Shown here: positions 1 through 18,424 of the stretch, one piece after another
How positions within the stretch are numbered: the first letter of the stretch is position 1
Layout of the letters: every line of letters begins with the position of its first letter
From: Rapana venosa
Lineage: Eukaryota > Mollusca > Gastropoda > Neogastropoda > Muricidae
Assembly (NCBI GenBank): GCA_028751875.1
Contig: CM054140.1
Coordinates: 56,250,497 to 56,314,496, forward strand
Reading direction: 5' to 3'
DNA: 64,000 nucleotides
Made by a program: the position numbers and the translations under genes
Notes under the pieces: model-generated
Database searches by the model: none
What the model was told of the DNA's origin: nothing
The model's input: the letters and a program-made list of their open reading frames with translations, nothing else

Positions 1-97
1 GAGCAAAACATGCCAGCAGTGAAAGGGCTAACTAAACTAATGAAAAGGGTTAAACCAAAGTATAAGGCTTGATCTTACAAATTTAAACACTTCCTTA

Positions 98-4810
<4,713 letters not shown>

Positions 4811-5263
4811 TGTGAATGCCGTACTGATGTTTTATCACGTAAAATCAATCATGCCCCACTGCACGCATCTAACGAGGCAAGCTGTCGTGGCCTTTCAGTA
4901 GTTGAGCTAATCTTTTGTTTCCGAATCTGTTTGATTTGATTTGTGGAATAGGTAGCATAAATGCTGTTTATTTTATCAAATAATTTTGTTTTAGAAAATA
5001 TCTTATAAAGGTCTTTCCTTCTTCTTTGTATCAGATGCAGTAATTTACTATTTTCGAAACTATTTACTTGTTTCAGTTTCCTATTCAGAGGTCCATTTTT
5101 TTGTCCAGCCTTTCTCGTCACAGGCTAATATCAGAACCTTTAAAATATTCGGCTAAACTACAGCAATACAAATGAATATATTTTGGTTAGTCCTTGCTCA
5201 ATGTTGGAATTTTCCAATTCCGCTATTTAGAACAACATTGTCAGTCAATATGTGTGTGTGTGA

Positions 5264-5340
5264 AGTGAAGTCAAAATGATCTTTATTGAGGGTAAACACA
5301 ATTATTTTTCATCCTGCCCTCACAGAAAGATCAAGAAAAT
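5264..5340 (-). repeat. Repeat with GAAGTCAAAATGATCTTTAT end
   Basis: Resembles 14.56-14.66 kb (plus) and 16.04-16.2 kb (minus), where a GTCAAGTCAAGTCAAA-type run joins sequence rich in TTTATT. Possibly the tail end of an unnamed LINE or SINE. Confidence 0.4.
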
Positions 5341-5344
5341 TTAC

Positions 5345-6010
5345 TTACAATTCAAGTGTGTGTGTGAGAAAATGACTGTGTGAGTGACTGAGTGTGTGAC
5401 AGAGAGAGAGAGAGAGTAACAATGACAAATTCTTTTATTTCGAAGATAATGAATAAGCACCCATGTGCTTTTTAACATCCAGTCCCAGCCCTTAGGGATA
5501 TATATGATAATAAAATAAAATAATGCCAATACCAGTACACTCACACAGTAAAAGGGGAAAAAATCCACACAGAAACACCCCCCCCCCCCCAAAAAAAAAA
5601 AAAAAAAAAAAAAAATCACCGAAGGAGAGAAAGAGAAAAAAAAAGCAACAAATAATAAAAGAAAGCAAAACAGAGCAAAAAACCCCCCAGAAACAACCAA
5701 AAAAAAATAGCAAAGAAACCAAGAGCAAAATAAAGTAGCAACAACAACGGAAGAGAGAGAGATTCACTGCTCAACTACTGGCTAAAACAAATCAATCTCA
5801 TGTACGCAACAGACACAGACACTTTTTCCCCCCCTAAAAACTGAAAATTATACAGAGCATACTATTTATTCCGGTAGCTTTTTTTTTTTCTCTTACAAAA
5901 CTGTACACACAAATATTGAAAATACTGCACCTTTCCTGCTGGTTTTACATTAAGTAAAATCTCATGCATTTACCCACAACACTATAGGCTAATTACTCTC
6001 TCTCTCTCTC
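5345..6010. other. No gene seen
   Basis: A SINE tail remnant (5435-5470), poly-C/A and AT-rich low-complexity DNA; no coding signal. Confidence 0.5.
5578..5615 (+). repeat. Poly-C/poly-A tract
   Basis: C run of about 12 followed by A run of about 25. Confidence 0.95.
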
Positions 6011-6014
6011 TCTC

Positions 6015-6152
6015 ACATATGTTAAATCCTGTTCTGCTTGTGTGCTGGTGGGAACAGATGACAAAATTTACAAAACAGCATACACATGAGGACTGGATGT
6101 AAAAAAGCAATGAGTGCTTCTTCCATTATCCTTGAAATAAAAGAATAAATCT
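6015..6152 (+). mobile_element. SINE type A, 3' part
   Basis: TTAAATCCTGTTCTGC ... TGACAAAATTTACAAAACAG ... TTCCATTATCCTTGAAATAA. Confidence 0.8.
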
Positions 6153-7289
6153 CTCTCTCCCTCTCTTTCTCTCTGTGCATTCTTTGACAAGAGTTTCAAG
6201 GTTAACAAATGGTGAGAGTTTGTGTATGCAACTGCCCACCATTTAGGTAGCTGTATTCTAACTTCTCTGTGTGTGTGTAAAAGGTAGAACAGGTTTCAAT
6301 GTGTGCACAAGATGTTCTATGCTTGTGTGTGTGTGTGTATGTGTGAATCTATGTGTATATAGTCTCACCCAAACCCCTCATGCTGCTGAATCAGCACCAT
6401 GAAGCAAAATTCAAACTGTTCACCCTGGACGGCATGGGTCAATATACACCCCGTGCTTCTTCTTCTTCTTTCTTTTAACAACAATAGAATACAGAAAGAG
6501 ATAGTCCCTGATCTGTCTGATCTTTCAGCATTTTAAAAATCTCCATTCAAACAAATCTCAAGGGCAGTATGGTGTCCTCCTGGGTCAAAATGCAAACTTT
6601 GCCCCTGTATTTCACGGGTCAGAATTGTTCTTTATTGAACACTCACGCAGCAACTACTGCTCTGTCATATGGTCGAAAATGCGTTGCACTTTTTTTTAAT
6701 ATGGCGATCAGATTTCAGTTGTTCCTGTCAGCAACTACAAAGTGATATAATCACATGCATAGTCTCAGGGATACTGAATAGGGAATTTTTGTTTTCTTAC
6801 TGCTATTGTGATGGACATGAATAATTGAGCATGCATTATTCTCTCTCTCTCTCTCTTGCTTGTAGTTTCCTTTCCTTGCCTCATTCTTCCTTTTTCCTCT
6901 GTTCTGATATTCTGTTCCTGAGCTGCTTTCATACTTCAGCATCACAGCTCTTCTCCAGTCATCTGCTGCAATCCAATGGGGGTCATCTGTTGGTCTTCCT
7001 CAGCGTTGCACTGCTGCTAAGCGCTGGACAAGTCAGGCTCCGCGTTTCCAATTTCTGTATGGGAGAGAATTGTTATTTTGTAAGTCTTTCAAAAAGGGGG
7101 GGGGGCAGGAGACAAACCAAGAAGGCAGAAAATAGACAAGAAGGAGGTGACAGGAAGAAAAGGAACAAGGCAGAAACAAAGAGAAGGGTATTCCAAGGAC
7201 AGAATTTCCAGAAGTCTGAGATGCAATTTGTACTGACAGGCAGGCCCCCAGTATCCCCATGGGAAAATTGGTCAGAATATACTCTGAAG

Positions 7290-7376
7290 AAGAGAGAGAG
7301 AGGGAGAGAGAGACTCGGAGAGAGAGAGAGAGAGAGAGAGAGAACTACGATTTATTCACAAAAAGGCCATTGGCCC

Positions 7377-7451
<75 letters not shown>

Positions 7452-7452
7452 G
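7290..7452 (+). repeat. (GA)n microsatellite
   Basis: Two GA arrays about 50 bp apart plus (ACAGAG)n. Confidence 0.95.
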
Positions 7453-7789
7453 TCCCATGGACAGCAGCTTGCCACAAGAATACATGAACCCTTTTTCAAT
7501 TTTTTTTATGTGCACGTGCACTATTTTCTTACAATTGTTTTTTCCTACAGAATTTCACCACAGATTTCTTTGTTCTTGCCATGTGTTCTACATGCATGTT
7601 TCTCATGAGGCCTTGGTTTATTGTCTCACCCAAAAGACAAGTACCTTGACTACAACTCGGCAGGCTAGTGCATAGAGCAAAAATTGGGGTTCAGACAATC
7701 TCTTGCTTTCTTGATAAACGTTCCACTTCAAGGCCACTGATGAAAACCCTATGTGTTATTGGACATAACCCAATAACTCACGACATAAC

Positions 7790-8335
7790 ACACACACACA
7801 CGTTCTTCAGTTGAGTCTGTAACCCAAAGTCCCATATGTGCACATATCAACATCTTTTGTGCATCTTGAAACATGTTCCACCTTTGGAAGAGTAGGACAT
7901 TGTATGCTGGTGGGAACTTCTTCCTTTTTTGTCATGTTTCTCCCAGGGAAAGTTTGACATTGATGATCCTTCTCCGCCTCTCTCTGTTTTGAGCTTCCTC
8001 CTTATTTATGCCCCTTTCTCCAAGATCATCTGCAATACAGGTAGCCCAGGTTTTGCTAGGTCTTCCCATTGGTCTCTTTCCATCCACTACGAAGTTCATT
8101 GCTCTTTTTATGATGTGGTGGTCTGCTTTCCGTTGAACATGCCCATACCAGCGCAGTCTATTGGTACTAGCTACAGACTTCAGATCATCAACTTTGCACA
8201 TTCTCCATAGTTGTATGCTGGTGGGAACGGTTGACAAAATTTACAAGACTGCATGCACATGGGAACTGGATGCAAAAAAGGCACACGAGTGCTAATTCTA
8301 TTATCATGAAAAAAAATGAAGTAAATAAATAAGAA
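7790..8335 (+). mobile_element. SINE type A split by a LINE
   Basis: Body before 7917 (AGTAGGACATTGTATGCTGG) and after 8228 (TTGACAAAATTTACAAGACT) with a diverged tail; interrupted by the LINE at 7918-8211. Confidence 0.82.
7918..8211 (-). mobile_element. 5'-truncated LINE copy nested in a SINE, with 17-bp TSD
   Basis: Encodes [40 protein letters not shown] and [16 protein letters not shown] up to the shared 3' end. TGTATGCTGGTGGGAAC occurs on both sides (7901-7917, 8212-8228). The duplicated target is SINE sequence, and removing the LINE restores a continuous SINE. Confidence 0.93.
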
Positions 8336-8689
8336 ACATACACATATATAAACAAACAACCCAAAAGTCTTTTAAATGAAGATTTATTTTATAATTTCCA
8401 ATGAGACCAAAATTATCCGATTCATGGGTCTTTTGTTCCATTTCTTCTGTAATCCAGTTTTCTTTGGAGACATGACTATCAACAGGATTTTTCTCCACGA
8501 ATATTTCTTCAGGATTTCTTGCTATTCCTTTTGAAATATTTTGTTTAAATCTCATCCCTTAAGCCAAATAATTGTCTATTGTTAATCTTTGTCATAATAT
8601 CCAGAGTAGTGCATTCAGAAAGGTTTTTTGTTATGTTTTTTTGTGTTTTGTTTTGGGGATTGGGTTTTTTGTTGTTTTGTTTTTGTTCT

Positions 8690-9083
8690 TTGGCATTTAC
8701 CAATGGCGAGATTTTTACTTATGCGACTGTTTTTGTTCACCATTAGGATAAATGCATCCAACTTCAGGGATGGCACCAGTGTGCATGTGTTTTTATTATT
8801 GTCTTCCATTTTTACCAGCACAAATGGCCTACTCTTCCACAAAAGGCAGAACAGGTTTTAAAGTGTGTGCAAGATGTTCTGCGTGCCTTTTACATGCTGG
8901 GGTTTGGTTTATAGTCGCATGATAAGGACTTTCAAGAGAGTGGAGTCAGTACTGATGTTAACTCCTGGGAAAAAATCCCCTTAAACAGGCTTCTTGTCTC
9001 AATGGTGGCTCACACCCAGGCTTGAACCTGGGCTGTCAAATCGCAGGCACAACACTGTAACCACTGGAATATCCTGCCCCCAT
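8690..9083 (-). mobile_element. SINE type B, full length
   Basis: Module (ACCAATGGCGAGATTTTTAC) then body (AATGGCCTACTCTTCCACAA) then head in reverse ending AACCACTGGAATATCCTGCC. Confidence 0.87.
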
Positions 9084-9084
9084 T

Positions 9085-9583
9085 TTGGAAGGATTAAAAC
9101 CTTTGAGAAACTGGTCCATAGAATTTTTGTTCCAAGGATTTGTAGTTCAAGTTTTGGTATTAGAACGTAAGTTGATTAATCCAATCCAACCTTACCAAGA
9201 TTTTAGCCCCACAACCAAAGATGCCATAATCAGGAATGTCATGGGAAAGGCTATTTCTGAGTGGTCATTTGCAGATGTAATTATGGAATTCCGTCTCACT
9301 TGGTAGCATAAAAGGTTGTGCTGACATTGTGACATGGTGGCTATTTTGTTAATGGCAGTGGCTTTACCAGTTACATGCACTGTGACTACTGGTTCATGAA
9401 ATCACCAATGATTAAGATGAATGAATGAATAAATGAATAAATGAATGAGTGAAAAATATAATGTCATAATGTTTTATACAGTGTGTAAAAATCTCTTAAC
9501 CATAGGCATGTTACTAGAGCTAGGAGAGAAGAAAATTTGATGACAGAGTATTGAGAAATGGGGACAAGATTGGGATATAAATA

Positions 9584-9620
<37 letters not shown>

Positions 9621-10139
9621 GATAAGCCATGAATCACAAACTACTGGCTCAGAAACAGAATGAAGACAGTTCACAAAGAATTCTGAAATGAGTGTAATAT
9701 ACACATATTTGTCAGTAAATAGTATGTGAACAAAATGTCAAACTTAGCCTAAATGTGTATGAGATGTCTGCACTTGTCAGTCATGTGAAAAATTAATCTG
9801 CACTTGTCAGTTATGTGAAAGATTAATCTATTTACGCACATACATGTACACACAACTCTTTTCAGTGAACCAGTCTTCCGTTTCTTTGTGTATTCGCTGT
9901 TTTAGTCCTCTTTCTCATTCTTTCATTCATACATTGTCCTATGTTCATTCAATGAAATTAAAACACTCTACAACACCCAGAATCCTCTTGTTAGAGTATC
10001 ATGTAATTGGCAGCCTTAAAAACAGTGCAAGTTGATTGAGTTTGCTTTAGACTTGCATAGTTTCTTCCCAGCTGCCAGTGATACTGTCTTCATGGCAATC
10101 ATACTCTGTCTTCTACTACATTGCTTTTATTTTTCCTGC
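9085..10139. other. No gene seen
   Basis: AT-rich sequence with a (CA)n tract at 9585-9617 and a direct repeat ACTTGTCAGT(C/T)ATGTGAAA at 9771-9825. A 73-codon plus-strand ORF has no support. Confidence 0.4.
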
Positions 10140-10232
10140 AAATAAATCTATAAGGTTCACCGATGGTGAAATTTTGCGTACGAGACCATTTTATCCCACT
10201 ATGAAGGTAGCCACATTCCAACTTTGGGAATA
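10140..10232 (-). repeat. SINE B-type 3' module, solo
   Basis: AAGGTTCACCGATGGTGAAA ... CACTATGAAGGTAGCCACAT. About 90 bp with no head attached. Confidence 0.75.
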
Positions 10233-10716
10233 CATAGCTTTTCAAAGTCAACTTTCTTCACAATCTTTAAGAACAGAAAATATCAAAGTTCTTTAAAAAT
10301 TCTCCTCTAGCATTTACTAGCTGTTTTGTCAAGACAACCATACTTCATCTTCAAAGAAACTTCTGAGTAAATTTTTGTTTTTAAAAGGATGGCATTTGGA
10401 CAGTGGAAGCAGAAAATTTAATTTTGAAAAAAATTTAGGAGAAAAAGAGAAAATAACAAGAGAGCGGCAATCTAACAGCAAACTTGACAGTCTCTATTGT
10501 TTTAAACATGGTATCAACCTTGAAGCTTACACTCCAAAGCCCTGAGACATGGGTGGTCATTATCTAATACCTAACTCTCCAGTACCAGCTTTCTTCCAAG
10601 AATGGAACCCCGACACAACAACATGATCCTACCGTTTACACACCAATCTCACAACACCACATCCCATACACTCATTTCTTCTCAGTGGTGGCCAGCACGT
10701 ACATCTTTCAAAACCT

Positions 10717-10955
10717 TCACGGCAGTCTACAGAAGAAAATCATCCACACGTCACAAGAACTTCTTGACAGAATCGTCCAGGCAAACAAGCGAAGCATGTC
10801 TTTTTCCATGGGGTGCATGTCGCCAGGAATGACAAGAGAATGGAGAGGGCCTCCCAGGTCTGCAGACGCCATCTGCTGCAGAGTTGCAGTCAGGATCTTT
10901 TGGTCTTCCGCCCCAACGCGAGCAAGACCGACACACACTGTGTCGGCTGACAGAG
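10717..10955 (-). CDS. DPH5: DPH5 exon 8 with stop
   Basis: 239 nt coding [20 protein letters not shown] through [11 protein letters not shown] and a divergent tail ending at TGA 10717-10719. Acceptor TGTCTGCAG; an alternative CAG lies nine nt further in. Confidence 0.92.
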
Positions 10956-11075
10956 CTGCAGACAGACATGTTGAATGTATGATGTACTTACAATCTGAAT
11001 GAAATGAGAGAGAAGGGAGAGAGAGGAAGGAGGGAGGGATAGGGGGAGGAGGGAAGAAGGACAGAGAAGAGAGAG

Positions 11076-11112
<37 letters not shown>

Positions 11113-14100
11113 CACACACACACACACAGACACAGATAGAGCATACAACGTTGTCTGTCATATGAGCGAAAATGCGTTGCTGTACATGTGCTAACCTTTT
11201 AGATGAAAATCAATCAAGAAAACATTATCTATATCTTCATAGTTAACATAAAAAAAGAATTGGAGGAAAATGACAAAGAAATACATAAAAGCATCAAAAT
11301 CTAAGACTTTTTTAACAGCCAAATTAAGAAAACATTAATCATATTATCAAATTATCATAATTAACCACCAAAAAAAAGCATTTGGAGGAAAATGGTATAG
11401 ATATACATAAAAACATCAAAGTCTAAGACTATTTTGACATAGTCAGAGAGATATACTGAGGTGTCACCGACATACCTAAGGTTTGTGTGGAGTCTTCAGC
11501 CATCTTTCTTTCAACAATTTCCAACAGCTGTTCTGCTGCCAGACTTGCTGACATGAATCTGGGAGGTTCGTATATTTTTCGTCCCCTGAGGCGCAAACAC
11601 AAAAGCATATACATGTTTATTGTTTTTCTCTCAGTAAAGTCACTGCCAATACAAGAGCTTTCGTAAAAATGTATCAATCATTTGTAACGCTGCACGTAAA
11701 AATCATGGATAAGGGTCAAAATTCAGAAAATGAGATTGAAGCATAAGCTTAAAGAAGCGACCATTCTGAACAAGACAAAAAAAACACCCAGATTTCAATT
11801 ATCTTGCTTACTTTTTGAGATACACACTTTTGAGTTGTGATCAATGACTGCAGCTTTAGTGGTGTTCAGCGTGCAGTATGTAAGTACAGCTGGCAACTTA
11901 TCCATGATTTTCAAGTGCAGCGTTACATTTTAAGTGAAAATGCCTAAAGCAGAACTTGCATACAGTTGATTTTCTCACTTTTCACAGACATGGAAAACTG
12001 GGTGGTTTTGACAGTAAAACTGAGCTATAACTTTTAAGAGGTGAGAACCCTGATATGACCTATGTAGTTGACAGGGCTGTCAACAACATGACACAATTGA
12101 TTGTGGGATGTGAGGCCAGAAAATTAAATGCTGAGTAACCACCAAACAAGCAGCATAACAAAAGCTTCACTGATTTTAGTGTAAAATTCCTTTTCCACAT
12201 GTGAGGGTTTTTTCCAAGTAAACCCCTGTGTGTGTGTGTGTGTGTGTGTTTGTGTGAGTGTGTGTGTGTGTGTTGTTGTGTTGTGTTGTATTGTGTTGTG
12301 TTGTGTGCGTGGTGCGTGCATTTGTGTGTGTGCATGCATGTGTATTTATGTCTGTTCATATATAAGCTGACTGTGTATATTTCTGTATGCCTATGCATGT
12401 ATATGTACATCTACATCACAGTTTTCCTTGGCTTGATTTCAACTCTTACCTCTGATTCCAAACAAATCAATATTTTTGTTCTTTAGATTTGAAATAGAAT
12501 TGTACTATCCCATGTATGTACACACTATAATAAAACAACAACACAACTGCACAACAGTTTTTGTTCAAAAATAGAAACAATGCTCACTTCATTAAATTCT
12601 CAATGGACTGCTCCTTGACTTTGATATCTGGAAAAGTAAAAAACTGATAATAAATAAACAGTGTGCAACATTTTAGACAACAGCACTAAGTACACCAAAG
12701 TAAAACGTCCACTGCACACTCAGTCTTGGCAGTTTGATACAGGAAAACTTTTTTTTTTTTAGATAACAGCAAGGCAATAATATAGTTCACACTGACAAAA
12801 AAACAAGCCACCCCCACCCCCTCAGAAAAAAAAAAGCCAATCATTCTAACTCTATGTGATATGGACTCTTAATTTTTTATTTTTTTCACCAGAAATATAA
12901 CATTTGGTAATATCATAAATATATGTGATATACATAAAAGAATATAAAAAAGAAAGTGGCAAAGTGATTTTAAAACAGACTTTATAACAATAACTTAACA
13001 AATACACAAAATTACTTTTGAATGTGCATATAACCATACAAAACACACCTCTTTGTGAAATTTGACACTTAAAAAGTAAAATGCAGAGTGTAATACAAAC
13101 ACAACAATGTGCACAATGTAAACAAACATACATTGATGAATTACGACAATGTTGGTTTTTATACAAACACCACCACCCTAAACCCCTTCCTGATAAAAAA
13201 AAAAAGGATAAAAAGAGGAAAAAGCAACAAAAACAAAGAACAAAAGAAAGACTACCCCCTGCCAAAAAACCCAAAACAAAACAATAAAAAAATGAAACAA
13301 AACTACAAGCATTACAATTATCCCAAAGTAACTTGCACATCCATTCACACATTCAAACACAAACAGTGAACACACCACAATCACACACACACACACACAC
13401 ACAAAACACACACACACACACCCTCCCTTATTGTCTTACCTAACAAGCAAAGCGTGTGCATGCCTCTCTCCCTGTTGACAGCAATTTTGTCGTAAAAACT
13501 ATCTGGTCTCCACGTGTCTGTCCAGAACACTATGGACACAGCCTCTCCAAAATTGTACAACTGCACACACAAAAATGAATTCCAGGTTGAAAAACAAATT
13601 GTACCCAGTGCTGGATTTTTTTTTTGGGGGGGGATGCCCAAGGGTGTTCCTGGGCTAGAGCTCCTAGGTTAACCAAGAGGAAGATTTTGCATATGCAACC
13701 ATTTTTACCCACCATTAATGTAGCTGCGCTCCCACTTTTGGGATTCTATCTAAAAAAAAATTTGATGTGTGCATGCATTTTTTGTTGTTTTAAAAAAAAA
13801 CAAATATTGTCATCCATTCTTACCGGCATGACATAACCTACTCAAGATTCTGAAAGACGGAACAGCTTTTAATATATGCACAAAATGTTCTGCATGTGTT
13901 CACACGTGGGGGTCTTAGTTTACAGTCTCATTTGAAAGACTTTTGAGGGAGTAGAGTCAGTGCTGATGTTATGTCCAGAGTAAAATTCCCTGCAAAGGGT
14001 ACTTCGGTCTTGGCTCGATTCCAAGCCATCAGTTCACGAGCACAATACTCTAACCACTAAGCTATTCAGCTCAAAGTTGAATAAATAAAAGTATAGCTTG

Positions 14101-17100
14101 CAAAATACATGACATCTGTATCCCACTGACAGCATCACACTATCAAGGCAAAAGATCACACATTAAAAAAGATGGGAATAAAAGGTGGAAAACAGCAGGG
14201 GAAAGAGTATGAAAGGGTAAGGGCAAGGAGGTGGGCGGAGTGGGTTAGAAATCATCAACAACAGCCACACACAAACGTCAGCAACCCCCTCCCCTCACAC
14301 ACACATGCACACTCACACACACACATTCACATGTACGAGTTGTGCAGTGTAATGTTCTTGTGGGGGGGGGGGGGGGGGGAGAGGGGGGGGGGTGGAAGGG
14401 GGGGGATGTCCATTTTGGTTATTGTATGAGGTTTTTTTGGTTTAGGCTGCATGTGTGTGTGTGTGTGTGTGTGGTGTTTTCTTTCTTTTTCTCTATTTTT
14501 CTTATTGAGTTAGTCTTATTATTATTGGTTATGGTAATAATGTAGTTAGATAATACTGATCAAGTTTTTTGCTCCGAGATAAATGGCTTAATGAAAAAAA
14601 AGCAAATGCATTGCTTATTCAATGTACCATCTGGAAATAAAAATTTGACTTGACTTGACTTGACACACACACACACACACATTCACACACACAGAGATAA
14701 ACACACACACACATGCTCAAAGAGACAAACAGGCCATGAATCTGCATCAACTCCCATCTGTGCCTGTTCTAAAAATCAATAGTTCACAACACACGCTGAA
14801 AAGAATAAATCGTCATTATGGATCCATGTGAAAATGATATGCAATCTGTTGCAAACTGGTCGGTACCTTCTACTTCTAGCCTTGTATTGACAAGCTGCCT
14901 ACCAACTTTCGCCTGCATTGTAGAAGTAAACTACATTCCAACACAGTTAAAAAATACAAAATAAACCTAACAGAAAAATGCAGTGAGGAGACTGTAGGCT
15001 TCTTAGGAAAACCAGATTGCTTGTGTTATTTTTTTTTATAGATCAAATATACTGTATCCCTCGATTTATGTGCTATGCATATTTGTGTTGTTTTTTTTAA
15101 AGTAACACACATCATATACAGAAACACCACAGACATTTATAACACACACATATATAAACATAACACACACACCCATCATGATATACAGAACTTAAATAAT
15201 TCATCAATAAATTATATCCAATTTTTCCCCTTAGCTGAAATGCACCTATGAATGATGGGCAAAAAACAGTCACATACACACAAATCTCACCACTGGTGAA
15301 CCTCAGAGCTCTAGCCAACGATCACAAAATAAAACAAACAACAAGAACAAAATCCAACTTTGTAAAAGTTGCTGATATTAAAGCACCATTTTCATCAATA
15401 TTATGGGGGTGAACGAGAAAACATGTAAAATAAAACTGTATGTGTGAGGAAACAGGAAAAAATGGTATACCTGAAGTCCACAGCAACCGATGGCACTCAT
15501 GATGGAGGCATTGTGAATGATGCGATACTGTATGCCCTTTTCCACTGCACGGAGAATGAGGTCAGTATGTGTTGTGGCCCTGAAATCCAGAGACTGTACC
15601 ATGACATATGAACAAGAAGTAGAAATATCGGACCACCGTGCCTAAAGACAGCCTCAAGTGCAAAACAGAGAGACTTAATAAGTTCATAAATGAATTAACA
15701 AGCAACAATACAATGAAAGCAACAACAAAAAGCCTCTACCATTACTAATGACGAGTAATAAAAATGATAAATTAGCAAAGTTTACACCCAAGGAAGTCCT
15801 TTGGATGAGACTGTAAACCAAAGTCCTGTGTGCGAACACATGCAGAACATTTTGCACACAGATTTAAAAAAAACACCCTGCTGCCTCTCAGATGAGTAGG
15901 CCAATTCAAATGAATTTCATGCCAACAGGAATGGATGACAAAATATTAATCATGCACGCACACAGGTGCTGTGTTTCTAAAGACACTATCCCTGAAGGCG
16001 GAATGCAGCTACCTTAAGTTAATGGTGGGTGTAAAATGGTTGTCAAGTCAAGTCAAAAACACTTTAATCATCCCATGAAGGGCAATTACAATACTGACAG
16101 GCAGATTGATACGCATCAAAAATCTCAAAGACACAAAAAAGCCATATTTCATATTGGTTAAAACATTCCAAAATGACTTCAAATAAAAATGTCAAGAACA
16201 CACACACACAAACACACACGCCCGCATGCGCACACACACACATACACACACGCACACACACACATCAATTGTGAACACAATGTTTAAAAAAAAACACAAA
16301 CAAACAAAATTTTTAAAAAACATTGACTAGAAGGGAAAAAAACTTATTATTTACGCACGCACATACGCAACACGTACACATGCACGTGCATGCGTGTGCG
16401 AACACACCCACGCACACCCACCACTAATATATCAAACCAATGTTTTTAGACCATTGACTAGAAGACAGACTTATTTCACACACCCAAAACCCACCCACCT
16501 ACCCACACATAATTATGTATTGACTACACTCATAACAATGACAATCAGGCAAGTAATTCAGAGAAATGTAAAAACTAGGTAGTCAACATCATTGTGAATT
16601 CAGAATTCGAATGCTTACTGGCACAAAAGAATTTTGCTATTAATTATCATATATATATATATATAGATATATATATATATATATGTAAAGCCTCTCCATC
16701 GGTGAACCCTGAAGTATCCAGACCACCACTTCAGGTCTATTGGACAGGAAGAAAGTTTCGGTTTAAACGGCTAAAACAAGTGATAGATTTTAATCTTAAA
16801 TTAAGTCTGATGTGAATGATACATTTTTCAGAGAAATAAGAGATAAAAGGAATTAATGGACAAAAAATATTAATCCTCAATTATATGAACTTGTACAAGT
16901 TTCATAATTTCTTAACAATCTAAGTTACTTACCCAAGTGGATCTCCAACAACTAGAAATGCAATGTCCTCAGTGTCTGCGTCAGCCATCAGCTCATCTGT
17001 TAGACAGAAAGACCTGAACAAACCATCTGTTGAAAAATACATCAAAGAGAGAGAGAGACAGAAAGATGAGAGAGAGCGAGACAGACCGAGAGAGAGAATG

Positions 17101-17126
17101 TGTGTGTGTGTGTGTGTGTGTGTGTG

Positions 17127-17167
<41 letters not shown>

Positions 17168-18365
17168 TGTCTGATAGGGTGTGATGTGTCATTAATATAT
17201 ATATATATATATATATAATTAATTATATATATATATATATATACACATGTATGTATATATATGTGTACAGTGTCCACATAATCATAATGTACAATCCTTT
17301 ATTTGTATTTTTTTCTTATTCTCAGTGTGTTTTCCAGTGTTCAGATGCAAATGTTCAGAAATTGTTAAAATCCAAACACTAAGACAAGAGGCAGCTTTTT
17401 ATTTTTTACACATGTTTTGTGTAGGGAAAGCATTTTGTCAAGTCTCAAAAGCTCTAAAAGCCTAATCCTCCCAAATTGATTATTTTCTTATATTCCCATT
17501 CTTTTTATTATCATAAACCTATTCATTATATTCAGCATTCTGCAATCTCATACCTGAGCCTTGTTCCACCATGTCACGATCTGCCAATATAATTTCTCGA
17601 CCATAATGTTTTTCCTGGAAAAAAAAAGAGAAAAGAAACCAAACATCTGAATTGCAAGCAATTGTGGAAATCTCTCTCATTCACACACACACACACGCAT
17701 ACACACACACAAAAGTCTTTTAGATGAGACTATAAACTGAGGTTCTGTGTGCGAACGCATGCAGGAACATCTTGCGCACATGTTAAAACCCGTTCCGCTT
17801 TTCGGAAGAGTAGGCCATTGTGTGCCGGTGCGAACGAATCACAAAATTTACAAAAACTGCACACACGCGGGGACCGGATGAAAAAAAGCACATGAATGCT
17901 TATTCCATTATCCTCAAAATAAAAGAATAAAGAAAATTTATTAAAAAACATACACACACAGTGACACACACACAAAGTGACAAACGCACACACATATATG
18001 GGTGACGGGATAACCTAGTGGTTAGAACATTGTGCTCGCAATCTGACGACCTGGGTTTGATTCCCATTCACGGGGATGTTTTCCCCTGAAGTTAACATCA
18101 GTGCAGACTCCACTCTCCCCAAAATGGTCGTTTGGATGAGACCATAAACCGAGGCCCCATGTGTGAACACACGCAGAACATCTTGTGCACACATTAAATC
18201 CTGTTCCGCTTTTCGTAAGAGTAGGCCATTGTGTGCCGGTGGGAACGGATAACAAAATTTACAAAACCGCATACACATGGATGTAAAAAAGCACATAAGT
18301 GCTTATTCCATTATCCTCGATATAATTATAAAAGAAAGAATAAATAAAATAAAAATATATGTGCA

Positions 18366-18424
<59 letters not shown>

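Noticed and set aside
4849..5121. 90-codon basic ORF just upstream of SLC30A7 exon 1
   Set aside because: It has no ATG (starts at GTG two codons after a TAG), no recognised similarity and lies in the probable promoter/5' UTR.
10751..10969. Alternative minus-strand frame over DPH5 exon 8
   Set aside because: It breaks the conserved VCVGLARVG frame and does not match the phase of exon 7.
18008..18066. tRNA gene from the A and B boxes at 18.0, 48.0, 49.2, 57.6 kb and elsewhere
   Set aside because: The heads lack complete cloverleaf stems and are joined to a repeated body; they are SINE promoters.
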